Position numbers and translations under genes: made by a program | Shown here: positions 47,578 through 55,997 of the stretch, one piece after another | How positions within the stretch are numbered: the first letter of the stretch is position 1 | How the letters are laid out: every line of letters begins with the position of its first letter | The notes under the pieces: generated by a model | Database searches by the model: none | The model's input: the letters and a program-made list of their open reading frames with translations, nothing else | Told to the model about the DNA's origin: nothing | Assembly: GCA_905182155.1 (NCBI GenBank) | Contig: CAJJAX010000034.1 | Span: 1 to 57,166 of the forward strand | DNA length: 57,166 bases | From: an uncultured Pseudomonadales bacterium | Lineage (GTDB): Bacteria; Pseudomonadota; Gammaproteobacteria; Pseudomonadales; Azotimanducaceae | Reading direction: 5' to 3'

Positions 47578-48044
47578 TTTACCCTTCTGCTGTTCTCAGT
47601 AGAGACTGCACAAGGCTGATGATTGATCGCGCGCATTTCCCGCGTTGTCGCGATATTGTTTAAACGGTAAGACTTAACTCCGGGACCGTTTTGTATCCAT
47701 CTCTGGGTTTTAACCCCCATTTTCTGAGTCGGTATCCCTTCGGACCCAACTCAAACGCCTCAAAAACCTGCGCGGTGCGGCTTTTGGGCACTTTACCAGC
47801 ATCAATATGGCGAAGGCCCGGCACATTGATTTTTACTAAAACACCTCATCCAGCGCACCATTACCCAACCGGATTAACATCGAACACAATCCAAATCCTA
47901 GGTCCGCATGCGCGCCATCGCGCCATAAAGGACCACGTCTCAGCATGATGAGCGAGGCTCGTTAAACAGTCAAGGCTGACGGTTTATTTCAACACGCCGA
48001 ACAACACGCCGATTTCAGGATCTTTTAGGCTGGTTTTGGCTTTT
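47578..48044. other. Gene-free interval upstream of the aco operon
   Basis: 467 bases between acoA and the small ABM gene, both on the minus strand. It probably contains the aco promoter. I looked for a sigma-54 type site, since some aco operons use one, and saw none that was convincing. An 85-codon plus-strand frame here lacks family features and I do not call it. Palindromic stretches such as GCATGCGCGCC near 47908 are the only structure noted. Confidence 0.45.
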
Positions 48045-48389
48045 TCAGACAGTAAAGAAATCAGCCCTAGCCGTACCCGTTTCATCGTAAACGGGCTCTG
48101 CTAAGTCAATTTGATACTTCAGCACATCAGCGCCTCGGATACCGAATTGCCCTAGGGTTTCTCGCATGTCTGAGTACCAATGATTTTTAAAATGTTTCTC
48201 AAGCGCGTCGGTTGAAGCCCACCGCTCAAAAACTCGAATGCGGCCCGGCGTGAGCGGGTCGGGGCACCAGTCGTAATCCAAAATCCCGTCTTGGGTCAGC
48301 GCGCCGATGATGAGCGGCTTAGCCGCGGCCATCGCAGCATCCATTTGGTCCGGATCCAGATCTACGGTGCCTGAAATGATAATTTTCAC
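48045..48389 (-). CDS. Antibiotic biosynthesis monooxygenase (ABM) domain protein
   Basis: A 114-residue dimeric ferredoxin-like protein. The pattern is typical: a first beta strand IIISGTVDLDPDQMDAAMAA, a helix, DGILDYDWCPDPLTPGRIRV, FERWASTDALEKHFKNHW, and a final FGIRGADVLKYQIDLAEPVY. Such proteins include quinone-forming monooxygenases and many of unknown role. The start is GTG 48389 after GGGAG. It lies between the aco operon and a TetR gene, all on the minus strand. Confidence 0.82.
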   Translation of the reverse strand: MKIIISGTVDLDPDQMDAAMAAAKPLIIGALTQDGILDYDWCPDPLTPGRIRVFERWASTDALEKHFKNHWYSDMRETLGQFGIRGADVLKYQIDLAEPVYDETGTARADFFTV

Positions 48390-48524
48390 AAAGTTCTCCC
48401 TTTTACTATTACGCCATCACGAGCTACATTACCTTTTCGTTTGACCCTTTCGCGTTGCTCAACGCGGCTCGCATGCCATTTGAATTAATTCCATTTATTA
48501 TATCGCTCGGCCCATCGGCAAGGG

Positions 48525-49211
48525 TCAGTCTTGGCGCTGCTCTGCCGCCGTGAGCGCGCTCTTACTGACGCGGACGTCCTGAAACATCTCTCGAACCGTC
48601 AATTTCAACCAATCGATTAAGATCTTCGAGTTAGAACTTAAAAATGGCCCCTGCGTAGACTGCGCATGAAACGCAATGCCTTCTAACAAATACCGAGTAA
48701 GCGCAGTGGCGAGCCCATACTGCTCCGATAACGCAAGGTCAGGGAAGATTCGTTCCGATTTTTCACGCCACGCGGTTTGGAAATCTCTGATCGCAGGCGC
48801 CAGCGTCCCCTTAAGCTCCTCATCGGTTCTGGAGGCCACCAGCAGCTCACAATACACCACGAAAAGCGGTGATTGGAGTTGATCCCAAAACGCATCAATG
48901 CCCTCTTCTACCAACGTAAAGTCTGCGTCTTCATTGAGTTTAGAAAGCGTCTCCTCGAAAGCCTCCAGCCGTTTTCGATGCAAGTGCTGCACCGACGCGT
49001 GAATTAAGTCTGAACGCTGAGGGAAATGATGCAACATCGCACCGCGCGAGACTTTGGCTTGTTTAGCGATTTTTTCAGTTGTTGTTTTGTTAAAACCAAC
49101 CAAGAGAAAACAGTCCAACGCCGCGTTTAAGATCGCGGTCTTCGTTTGCTCGCTTTTTATTTTCTGCCAGCTTTTGCCGTCATCAGCTGCCTGCTTTTGC
49201 TTTCCGTCCAA
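48525..49211 (-). CDS. TetR family transcriptional regulator
   Basis: A 228-residue regulator. The helix-turn-helix is at about residues 24-70, with AALDCFLLVGFNKTTTEKIA and KQAKVSRGAMLHHFPQRSDL. The ligand domain has an all-helical TetR look and no assigned effector. The start is TTG 49211 with GAGGG nine bases upstream. It is divergent from the first ThuA-like gene with a 73-base gap, so it probably controls that cluster. Confidence 0.88.
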   Translation of the reverse strand: MDGKQKQAADDGKSWQKIKSEQTKTAILNAALDCFLLVGFNKTTTEKIAKQAKVSRGAMLHHFPQRSDLIHASVQHLHRKRLEAFEETLSKLNEDADFTLVEEGIDAFWDQLQSPLFVVYCELLVASRTDEELKGTLAPAIRDFQTAWREKSERIFPDLALSEQYGLATALTRYLLEGIAFHAQSTQGPFLSSNSKILIDWLKLTVREMFQDVRVSKSALTAAEQRQD

Positions 49212-49284
49212 AACGTCAAGCCCTCTTTACTAACGATTGATTCACTATGATACTACTTGAAAGCAAACACGCCGTCACTTCATC

Positions 49285-50064
49285 ATGTCTGACCCTAACT
49301 TCCTAGTCATTACGAAAGGGCACCCTTTTAACAAGGGTGCATTCTTTGCAATGCTTGACTCGCTCGCCGGCCAATACACGCATGTCGAGCAACCCTTGGC
49401 AGAAACCATCATGAGTCCGGAGCTGATGGCACCCTACGATTGCCTGGTTTTTTACGATATGCCTGGGATTTCCTTCACGCCAGGCGGACCCGTTTATTCA
49501 GACCCCTCTGAGCGCTTTAAGCAGCAATTCAAAGCGCTACTCAAAGATGGCAAGGGCATGGTGTTTTTGCACCACGCCATCGCTGGATGGCCCAGCTGGC
49601 CAGAATACCGAGATATTATCGGCGGTCAGTTCCTCTATACCCCGCGAAAAATTGATGGGGCCGACGTCCAAGACAGTGGCTATCGACACAAAGTCAGCCA
49701 CGAGATCTCTGTCGTCGACCGGAATCATCCGATCACAGCGGGACTACCGTCTCGCTTTAACATGACGGATGAGCTTTATCTGTACGAGGTTGATGAAGAC
49801 CGCATCAGGCCCCTGCTCGCGAGCGATTACACGTTCGAGCAAGCGCATTTTTATTCTGCAGCGGCCGTTGTCGAGCGTGGCTTGATGCATTGGAATGATA
49901 ACTGGCGGCACCCAACCGGCAGCAATCTCGTTGGCTGGACGAAACAACACGACAATAGCCGCATCTGCTACCTCCAGGGTGGAGATGATGTCGAAGCTTG
50001 GAACAACGCACACTTTCAGCAGTTATTCAGTAACGCAATCACCTGGGCTAGCGGCAGGACTTAA
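49285..50064 (+). CDS. ThuA-like domain protein (first copy)
   Basis: A 259-residue protein of the trehalose-utilisation (ThuA) family, a class I glutamine-amidotransferase-like fold without the usual cysteine nucleophile. Family marks are VITKGHPFNKGAFFAML at the start, YDCLVFYDMPGISF, GMVFLHHAIAGWPSWPEY, RDIIGGQFLY, HEISVVDRNHPITAGLP, and the His/Trp-rich end. Members act on oxidised sugars in some bacteria, but the chemistry here is unknown. It is the first plus-strand gene opposite TetR. No strong ribosome-binding site is visible before ATG 49285. Confidence 0.83.
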   Translation: MSDPNFLVITKGHPFNKGAFFAMLDSLAGQYTHVEQPLAETIMSPELMAPYDCLVFYDMPGISFTPGGPVYSDPSERFKQQFKALLKDGKGMVFLHHAIAGWPSWPEYRDIIGGQFLYTPRKIDGADVQDSGYRHKVSHEISVVDRNHPITAGLPSRFNMTDELYLYEVDEDRIRPLLASDYTFEQAHFYSAAAVVERGLMHWNDNWRHPTGSNLVGWTKQHDNSRICYLQGGDDVEAWNNAHFQQLFSNAITWASGRT

Positions 50065-50160
50065 TCAGCGAAAAAGAACCCGCACAGGCCAAAGAACCGC
50101 TTTGCCTGATGCCAATGAATCGCTGCGAGGCCACGCTTCGTGAAACTGTTTTAAAGGATC

Positions 50161-50232
50161 CTATAAAAACAGTCTTGAACTTTTCTATAAAAACAGTCTT
50201 CAACGTTTCTATAAAAACAGTCTTGACTGACT
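50161..50232. repeat. Tandem repeat, 24-bp unit, three copies
   Basis: Three adjoining 24-base units, each beginning with the identical 16-base core CTATAAAAACAGTCTT, at 50161, 50185 and 50209. The remaining eight bases vary. The array sits 64 bases before the SDR start at 50297 and behind the first ThuA-like gene, so it is well placed to be a set of regulator sites or part of a promoter. The period of 24 bases is a little over two helix turns. Confidence 0.85.
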
Positions 50233-50296
50233 CTTTTTCCTTGCCTAGGCTAGAGCCCTTGGATCATGTGCCATCTCGACCGTTAGGAAATTGGAT

Positions 50297-51034
50297 ATGA
50301 CATCATTACACACAGGGCTTGCCGCCATTGTTACTGGCGGCAATAGCGGTATTGGTCGAGCCACCGCGGCAAGACTGATCCATGAAGGCGCCCAGGTACT
50401 CATTGTGGATGTCCAACCCGAGCCCAGCTGGCATGCCGAGCACCTACAATATTTACAAGCAGATGTTGCGGCAGATGGCAGCCCGGCCAAAATCCTGGCC
50501 TGCGCCATCGATCACTTCGGCCAACTCGACTTTTTGATCAACAATGCCGGCATGGTCGGGGGTAGCGAGGTCGAGACCATGGCAGATGATGCTTGGGATC
50601 GAATCCTCGATGTTAATTTGAAGGCGGTGTTTAGAATTTCTCGAGCCGCCATTCCCTATTTAAAGCACAGCACCCGGGGCCGCATTGTCAACATTGGCTC
50701 AATCATGTCTAATCTTGCCGGACCCGGTATGGGGGCTTACACCACGTCAAAGCACGCGGTCGCAGGTTTAACCAAAACGTTGGCGTTAGAACTGGGCACC
50801 TTTGGCATCACCGCCAACTACATTTTGCCGGGCGCAATTGTGACGGGTATCACCGGCCCAGCAATTGCAGCCGACCCCGGATTCACCGACTTTTGGTCCA
50901 AGAAGTCCGCTATTGGCCGGCTTGGGCAACCAGAAGATATTGCCAACGCGATCAATTTCCTGCTTACTGCGGAGGCTGCCTTTATTACTGCGCATGGTTT
51001 GGCGGTTGACGGCGGCGTTATGGTTAACCCTTAG
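50297..51034 (+). CDS. Short-chain dehydrogenase/reductase (first of three)
   Basis: A 245-residue classical SDR with TGGNSGIGRATAAR, LINNAGMVGG, Ser in VNIGSIMSN, YTTSK (Tyr-x3-Lys) and an ending GLAVDGGVMVNP. Glucose- and 3-oxoacyl-ACP-type SDRs look alike, so the substrate is open. The frame opens at TTG 50291. I prefer ATG 50297, which has AGGA about nine bases upstream. It leads a run of co-oriented genes with short gaps. Confidence 0.88.
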   Translation: MTSLHTGLAAIVTGGNSGIGRATAARLIHEGAQVLIVDVQPEPSWHAEHLQYLQADVAADGSPAKILACAIDHFGQLDFLINNAGMVGGSEVETMADDAWDRILDVNLKAVFRISRAAIPYLKHSTRGRIVNIGSIMSNLAGPGMGAYTTSKHAVAGLTKTLALELGTFGITANYILPGAIVTGITGPAIAADPGFTDFWSKKSAIGRLGQPEDIANAINFLLTAEAAFITAHGLAVDGGVMVNP

Positions 51035-51101
51035 CCGACGGACAAAGAAGCGATTGCCTGCAAAAAAAATTTAAACCTCAACATCAACCTAGGAGCTCAC
51101 A

Positions 51102-51860
51102 ATGGATTTAAAACTCACCGGACACAACGTCATTATCACAGGCGGCACAAAAGGTATTGGTCGCGCCATCGCTGAAACCCTGGCGGGAGAAGGCTGCAAT
51201 ATTGCGATCTGCGCTCGAAGCGCCGATGACGTTAGCAGTGCAGTTGAAGCGTTATCCGCTAAAGGCGTGAAGGTCACCGGGAAAGCCCTCGACGTTGCTG
51301 ATGGCGATGCGTTTGCGGCCTGGATTAATTCTGTTGGGGAAGAGCTAGGCGGAATCGATGCCTTTGTTTCTAACGTTTCCGGCGGTAATGCACCGGGCGA
51401 TGCAGGCTGGATTTCTCAGTTCAACTACAATATTTTATCTGCGGTACACGGCGTTGAAGCGTGCAAACCTTTCTTCGAAAAATCCGCCAATGCCAGCGTC
51501 GTCATGATTTCAACGACTGCCGCTTTGGAGCATTTCATGAACGCCGGGCCTTACAACGCGATGAAGGCCGGTCTGCTCAATTACTCGGGCGCACTGTCTC
51601 AGGAATTAGGCGCTAAAGGCGTTCGTGTTAATGCGATCAGCCCGGGCCCAATTTTTGTCGAAGGCGGTTCATGGGACAAAATCAAGAAGGGCATGACTGC
51701 TTTTTATGATTCCACACTTGCAACCATCCCGCTCGGCCGTCTCGGTTCCGCAGAGGAAATCGCCGCACAAGCCGCACTCTTAATCAGCCCACTCGGCGGA
51801 TTCACGACGGGCACAAACGTTGTGATTGATGGCGGCATGACCAAGCGGATTCAATACTAG
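51102..51860 (+). CDS. Short-chain dehydrogenase/reductase (second)
   Basis: A 252-residue SDR. It has TGGTKGIGRA (cofactor), SNVSGG replacing NNAG, a serine in MISTTAALE, YNAMK (Tyr-x3-Lys) and the ending GTNVVIDGGMTKRIQY. The SNVSGG loop and the VHGVEACKPFFEKS helix set it apart from the first SDR. AGGAG precedes ATG 51102. It lies 67 bases after the first SDR and 18 bases before the second ThuA-like gene. Confidence 0.88.
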   Translation: MDLKLTGHNVIITGGTKGIGRAIAETLAGEGCNIAICARSADDVSSAVEALSAKGVKVTGKALDVADGDAFAAWINSVGEELGGIDAFVSNVSGGNAPGDAGWISQFNYNILSAVHGVEACKPFFEKSANASVVMISTTAALEHFMNAGPYNAMKAGLLNYSGALSQELGAKGVRVNAISPGPIFVEGGSWDKIKKGMTAFYDSTLATIPLGRLGSAEEIAAQAALLISPLGGFTTGTNVVIDGGMTKRIQY

Positions 51861-51878
51861 ACCAATCGGAGTTATCCC

Positions 51879-52619
51879 ATGTCAGAAACAGCCATAAAGG
51901 CCTATCTGGTTGCCGCTGGCGACTATCACGACATTGATTATGCTCGGCTGGAGCTGCTGAAGCTTCTCGCCGAGCACCCATCAGTGCGCACAACCGTTGC
52001 CAGCGATTACAGTGACAGTGAGGCGATCGCAAGCAGCGATTTCCTGATTTCTTATACCTGTAATCTCATCCCCACCGAAGCCGAGCAAATTGCGCTAAAA
52101 AGCTTTGTGGAAAAAGGCGGCAAATGGTTTGCGCTACATGGGACCAACTCCATCCTTGAGTTCACCGAGAACGGCGTAGCCTGTCCTGAGGTTGCGCCGG
52201 TTTTCATGGAAACTCTAGGCTCACAATTTATGGCCCATCCCCCAATTCAGCCCTTTACCGTTAGGGTTTCTAATCCAGACCATCCGCTTGTTGCCGGCAT
52301 TAATGAATTTGAGACCGATGACGAGTTATATCTTTGCAAGCAACTGGCAGATCACGACATGTTGCTGCATACCGAGTTTACGGGTGAGGCGACCGGCTTT
52401 GTGAATACCGATTGGCCAGACAACGCCCCAAGACCGATTTATTATCTGAGACCGCTGGGCGAGGGTGAAGTGCTTTATTTAAACCTCGGCCATTGCCGTG
52501 GTCATTATGATATGCAACCGATGGTACCGTTTTACCCCAATATCGAACTGGGCTCTTGGGATAAACCTGAATACTACGAGCTCCTACGCCGCGGCATTGC
52601 CTACTGCAAAGGTGACTAA
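51879..52619 (+). CDS. ThuA-like domain protein (second copy)
   Basis: A 246-residue, more divergent ThuA-like protein: YLVAAGDYHDIDYARLELL, FLISYTCNLIPTEAEQIALK, KWFALHGTNSILEF, HPLVAGINEFETDDELYL, and GEVLYLNLGHCRGHYD near the end. It shares the fold and the DELYL and LGH/HxG stretches with the first copy but little else. Two ThuA-like genes in one cluster suggest two steps on related intermediates. The start follows GGAGTTATCCC; the stop is 3 bases before the next ATG. Confidence 0.8.
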   Translation: MSETAIKAYLVAAGDYHDIDYARLELLKLLAEHPSVRTTVASDYSDSEAIASSDFLISYTCNLIPTEAEQIALKSFVEKGGKWFALHGTNSILEFTENGVACPEVAPVFMETLGSQFMAHPPIQPFTVRVSNPDHPLVAGINEFETDDELYLCKQLADHDMLLHTEFTGEATGFVNTDWPDNAPRPIYYLRPLGEGEVLYLNLGHCRGHYDMQPMVPFYPNIELGSWDKPEYYELLRRGIAYCKGD

Positions 52620-52622
52620 CCT

Positions 52623-53594
52623 ATGACGAAGCCTTTCCGTTTTGGCGTCCAAAGCTTTCATGCTGAATCTGGTAAAGCCTGGGCTGACCAAGTTCAAAGA
52701 GCCGAGGCCCTAGGCTACAGCGCCTTTCATCTGGCCGATCATATTATCGGGCCGGGTCCAGCGCTTGAGCGAACCAATCATCCTGTGCAGAGTTTAGCGG
52801 CCGTACCCGCCATGGCTTACGCCGCTGCGGTCACCACTGATATTAAAATTGGCTGCCGCGTTTTTTGTATCGACTACCACCTCCCGGTTGTGCTGATTAA
52901 AGAAGCGATGACCATCGACTTACTCTCAGGTGGTCGACTTGAGCTGGGGTTAGGCGCCGGCTGGCTCGCGGATGAGTATCAGGCCATTGGCTTAACTATG
53001 GATTCCCCGGGTCGAAGAATTGATCGTTTGGAACGGGTCGTCCAGGCCACGAAAGCCTATAGCCAAAACGGCATCGTTGACCTCAATAACATTGATATCA
53101 GCTGGCAAGAATTTGAGGGCATCCCCAAACCGGTCAACCAACCGCATCCACCCATCATGATTGGCGGCGGCTCGCCTCGGGTGCTGCGTCTGGCCGGTCG
53201 AGAAGCCAACATCGTCAGCCTCAACTTTAACAATCGCAAAGGCATTATTGGGCCCGATGGCATCAGCACCTCGACCGCCTCCGAAACACTCCGAAAGATC
53301 CAATGGGTTAAAGAAGGTGCGGGCCAGCGATTCAACGAAATTGAACTCGAGATTGGCGCTTATTTTACGTTTGTAACAGACAATGCCCAACCGATCGTTG
53401 AAGGCTTTGCGCAGAATTTTGGCTCAACCCCTGAAGAGATGCGAAAGCACCCCCATGCCTTATTTGGGTCGGTCACAGAAATCTGTGATGAACTCGAGGT
53501 TCGACGGGAACAGTACGGCATCTCCTATATCACCGTGGGTGAAACCAATATGGAAAGTTTTGCGCCGGTTGTTGCCGCCTTACAGGGACGGTGA
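52623..53594 (+). CDS. LLM class flavin-dependent oxidoreductase
   Basis: A 323-residue luciferase-like (beta/alpha)8 enzyme. FHLADHIIG, GCRVFCIDYHLPVVLIKEAMT, RLELGLGAGWLADEYQAIG and HPPIMIGGGSPRVLRLAGRE are the standard LLM landmarks. The overall pattern is like the F420-type probable oxidoreductases (MSMEG_2516 group), although use of F420 or FMN cannot be told from sequence. It may oxidise or cleave a cyclic or carbonyl intermediate. It starts 3 bases after the second ThuA-like gene. Confidence 0.88.
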   Translation: MTKPFRFGVQSFHAESGKAWADQVQRAEALGYSAFHLADHIIGPGPALERTNHPVQSLAAVPAMAYAAAVTTDIKIGCRVFCIDYHLPVVLIKEAMTIDLLSGGRLELGLGAGWLADEYQAIGLTMDSPGRRIDRLERVVQATKAYSQNGIVDLNNIDISWQEFEGIPKPVNQPHPPIMIGGGSPRVLRLAGREANIVSLNFNNRKGIIGPDGISTSTASETLRKIQWVKEGAGQRFNEIELEIGAYFTFVTDNAQPIVEGFAQNFGSTPEEMRKHPHALFGSVTEICDELEVRREQYGISYITVGETNMESFAPVVAALQGR

Positions 53595-53732
53595 TACCGC
53601 TCGGCGCGGATCAAAAGAATTGATCAGCAACACTTGCCCATGACCTAAGCAAGCGCACCAAGCAATATAAACAGGGCGAGAGACAACCTTCACTTTCTAA
53701 CCTTCAACACCTTGACCCAATTAGGAGTTTTT

Positions 53733-54479
53733 ATGAGTCTGCAAGGAAAAACCGCTGTCGTTATCGGCGCCTCTGGTCAACACAATTTTGGCGTCGCCAT
53801 TGCTCGACTCCTAGCCCAGAACGGCGCCAAGGTTGTGGTTTCGGGTCGACGACTGGCGCCGCTGCAAGCCTTAGCTGAGGAAATTGACGGCCTGGCAATC
53901 GCCTGCGACATGAGCGACGCCGCGTCAATCGAGGCGCTGTTTACTGCGGCAAAAGCGCAGACCGGGCGGGTTGATATCGCAATCAACAGCGCGGGCGGAC
54001 TTGCCGCAAGCCCGATTGCAATGCTCACCCCGGAACAGATTCAACCGACTTTGGACGTGAGCTTTATCGGTGCGCTGTTATGCTTTCGCTACGCAGCCGA
54101 AGCCATGACAGACGGCGGCTCCATCATCACAATCTCATCCTTGACCGCGCGACTACCCGGGCCGGCGTTGAGCGTCTATGCTGCAGCGAGAGCCGGCATC
54201 GACTATGCGATCAAAGTGGCCGCCTTGGAATACGGGCCTAAATCGATTCGGTTCAACAGCATTGCCGCGGGTTTGATTCAGACGGACATGACCGATGCCA
54301 TGTTTACCACTAGCGATTCTGAGACGCGCTTTATCCCACACATCCCAGCAGGTCGCATGGGCACCATCGATGATATCGCCCAAACCGCCTTGTGGTTAGC
54401 CGATGACGAAACCTCTGGCTTTATTAACGGCCAACTCATCGACGTGTCAGGTGGTCAACACAATGGCAAGCTGCCTTAG
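53733..54479 (+). CDS. Short-chain dehydrogenase/reductase (third), with Tyr-x3-Arg at the active site
   Basis: A 248-residue SDR, with cofactor loop IGASGQHNFGVAIA (an enoyl-reductase-like spacing), INSAGGLAASP, Ser in ISSLTARLPG and a normal C-terminus (GFINGQLIDVSGGQ). At the active site it reads VYAAARAGI, so the usual Tyr-x3-Lys is Tyr-x3-Arg (AGA for a typical AAA/AAG). The protein may be altered in activity or the base may be wrong. The frame opens 7 codons earlier, but ATG 53733 has TAGGAG in front of it. Confidence 0.85.
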   Translation: MSLQGKTAVVIGASGQHNFGVAIARLLAQNGAKVVVSGRRLAPLQALAEEIDGLAIACDMSDAASIEALFTAAKAQTGRVDIAINSAGGLAASPIAMLTPEQIQPTLDVSFIGALLCFRYAAEAMTDGGSIITISSLTARLPGPALSVYAAARAGIDYAIKVAALEYGPKSIRFNSIAAGLIQTDMTDAMFTTSDSETRFIPHIPAGRMGTIDDIAQTALWLADDETSGFINGQLIDVSGGQHNGKLP

Positions 54480-54530
54480 GACCGGCGCGCACGACGCCAT
54501 TTTTTACCGGACTCTGCAGGAGACAGTTGA

Positions 54531-54929
54531 ATGACCACCTTACTTGCGCACATCACCATCAAGCCGGGTTCAGAGGCCGAGTTTGAACAGATCATGACGT
54601 ATATGGTTGAAAGCACTTTATCCGCAGAAGATGGGGTGCTTCGCTACGAATATTTTAAGGGCCAAAAACCCAATTTCTACTACTGCCTACTCAGTTTTCG
54701 GGACAAATGGGCCTTTTATGATCATCAAAATTCTGACCATCATGAAGGCGTCGACTTCGGCGCGGTGATCGAGTCAATCAGCCTTGAATATCTTGACCCC
54801 GTCGAGGGCGCCAATCCGCTTACCAAAACCATAGACGCCCCCCTTGCGCCACATCATAGTGAGGCAATGGTTGAGGCGGCTAAACGCTATCCCTTGTCGA
54901 TTGCCGACTGGTGGCTGCAACGGCGCTAG
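54531..54929 (+). CDS. ABM-like small protein
   Basis: A 132-residue protein. Its first 90 residues fit a dimeric alpha-beta barrel of the antibiotic biosynthesis monooxygenase type: LLAHITIKPGSEAEFEQIMT, EDGVLRYEYFKGQKPNFYYC, FRDKWAFYDHQNSDHHE. The C-terminal 35 residues (HHSEAMVEAAKRYPLSIADW) are extra and helical. The function is unknown. It follows the third SDR by 51 bases, with GGAGACAGTTGA before its ATG, so it is likely in the same operon. Confidence 0.75.
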   Translation: MTTLLAHITIKPGSEAEFEQIMTYMVESTLSAEDGVLRYEYFKGQKPNFYYCLLSFRDKWAFYDHQNSDHHEGVDFGAVIESISLEYLDPVEGANPLTKTIDAPLAPHHSEAMVEAAKRYPLSIADWWLQRR

Positions 54930-54982
54930 ACGCCTCACAGGCAATTTAATCCTTTGCTGAATCATTCTTTGAGGAGATCATC

Positions 54983-55353
54983 ATGACACCCACTGAAATC
55001 GTAGAAGCATTTATCGAGGGCTGGAACCAGATGGACTGGGACACGGTCGTTGATCTCCTCGCCGAGGACGTGATTTATCACAACATCCCGATGGAAAAAT
55101 TAGAAGGCAAGGCTGCAGCTGAAGCCGTCATCCGAGGCATGCAGGCCGTTGCCGTTGATTGGATTACATTGAACATTGCGGCCAACGGTTCGGTTGTCTT
55201 AACGGAACGGCTCGGCAACTTTAAGACGCGAGTCGCTGGCAAGGCTGTGTCGACCTGCCCTGTACCTGGTGCTCTTTCGAGATGGAGTCTGGCAAGATCA
55301 AAGCCTGGCGCGATTACTTTGACTTGATTACTTTTGTCTCTCAGATGTCCTAA
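54983..55353 (+). CDS. Limonene-1,2-epoxide hydrolase/SnoaL-like protein (frameshifted)
   Basis: A small alpha+beta barrel protein. TPTEIVEAFIEGWNQMDWDT, DLLAEDVIYHNIPM and VVLTERLGNF match the limonene epoxide hydrolase group. After frame changes around 55235-55285, another frame ends FEMESGKIKAWRDYFDLITF, the family C-terminus, with TAA 55351-55353. In true epoxide hydrolases the catalytic R-x-D lies where this protein has ERLGN, so the Asp appears to be Gly (GGC for GAC), while the later Asp in WRDYFD is kept. Either the catalytic residue is lost or one base is wrong. It is probably the last gene of the SDR/ThuA operon. Confidence 0.72.
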
Positions 55354-55355
55354 GC

Positions 55356-55983
55356 CGTATCCCAAGGATCATCGCCAACCCATTCACACCCGAGCCCAAT
55401 GAAACGACCATCTTGATCAACAATGGCCACGGTATTGCGTCCAAGGGCTGGAAACTTGAAGGCCAATGGCTCATCAATGACACTATGCGGCTGATTTTTA
55501 ACGCCGGGGCGATCGACCTCGAGAACGAAGCGTTTGCCCTGCCGTGTCAAACCCGGGGATGGCTGCGTGACGGCCGTCGTCGGCACGTTAGATCCTATTG
55601 GAACGCTTAGAAAAGTGGGGGCGGCTCAGCCTCCCGGCAACCCGATTCCAGCTTTTCGCTGCAATTCGCCTACGATCGTAAAGTGAGCAATGGCGTTCTA
55701 GGGCTCCACGTCGGCGACAAGCCCGTTGGCGACTTCCTAACGATCAACACAAGCGGCGCCGATCAGCGTCTCTACGAAGGCGGCTACCCTCAAATGGATG
55801 CTCGGCTCGCTTACAACTGAGAAGCCGGCAATAGCGATCCATGATCCATCACCGCCCTTGGCAAGAACTTAACGGATGCAGCGTTCAAAAAGCAGGCCCT
55901 ATTCTTGGGTGGTCCAACGACCGGTTTTCAAGGATGGGGACTCCCCGCACTGACGTCCTTAAGCTTGTTTTGGGCATCCTTAG
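55356..55983 (+). pseudogene. C-terminal remnant of a TonB-dependent receptor
   Basis: Fragments in order, in shifting frames, match the last ~200 residues of an outer-membrane TonB-dependent receptor: NPFTPEPNETTILINNGHG, KGWKLEGQWLINDTMRLIFN, then CVTAVVGTLDPIGTLRK, then SLQFAYDRKVSNGVLGLHVG, then ITALGKNLTDAAFKKQA and GFQGWGLP. The plug and most of the barrel are missing. Within one frame, AYN-TGA-EAGNSDP-TGA-SITALGKNLTD has TGA at 55819 and 55843 where such receptors usually have Trp, so the gene has nonsense changes as well as frameshifts. It begins directly after the limonene hydrolase-like gene with no start or ribosome site, which suggests a deletion joined the two. Confidence 0.8.
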
Positions 55984-55997
55984 AACGATCGCAGTAT

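Noticed and set aside
47691..47948. 85-codon plus-strand frame in the gap upstream of acoA
   Set aside because: Odd composition, no ribosome-binding site and no recognisable motif; more likely chance in a non-coding stretch.
47578..48044. Sigma-54 promoter for the aco operon
   Set aside because: No GG-N10-GC type element with the right spacing was seen on the minus strand.
55350..55586. Minus-strand 78-codon frame
   Set aside because: It lies opposite the receptor remnant, whose plus-strand translation matches a known family; the minus frame has no family features.
55819..55845. The two TGA codons in the receptor remnant as selenocysteine
   Set aside because: They stand where tryptophan is expected, not cysteine, and the gene is truncated and frameshifted, so nonsense mutation is the simpler reading.
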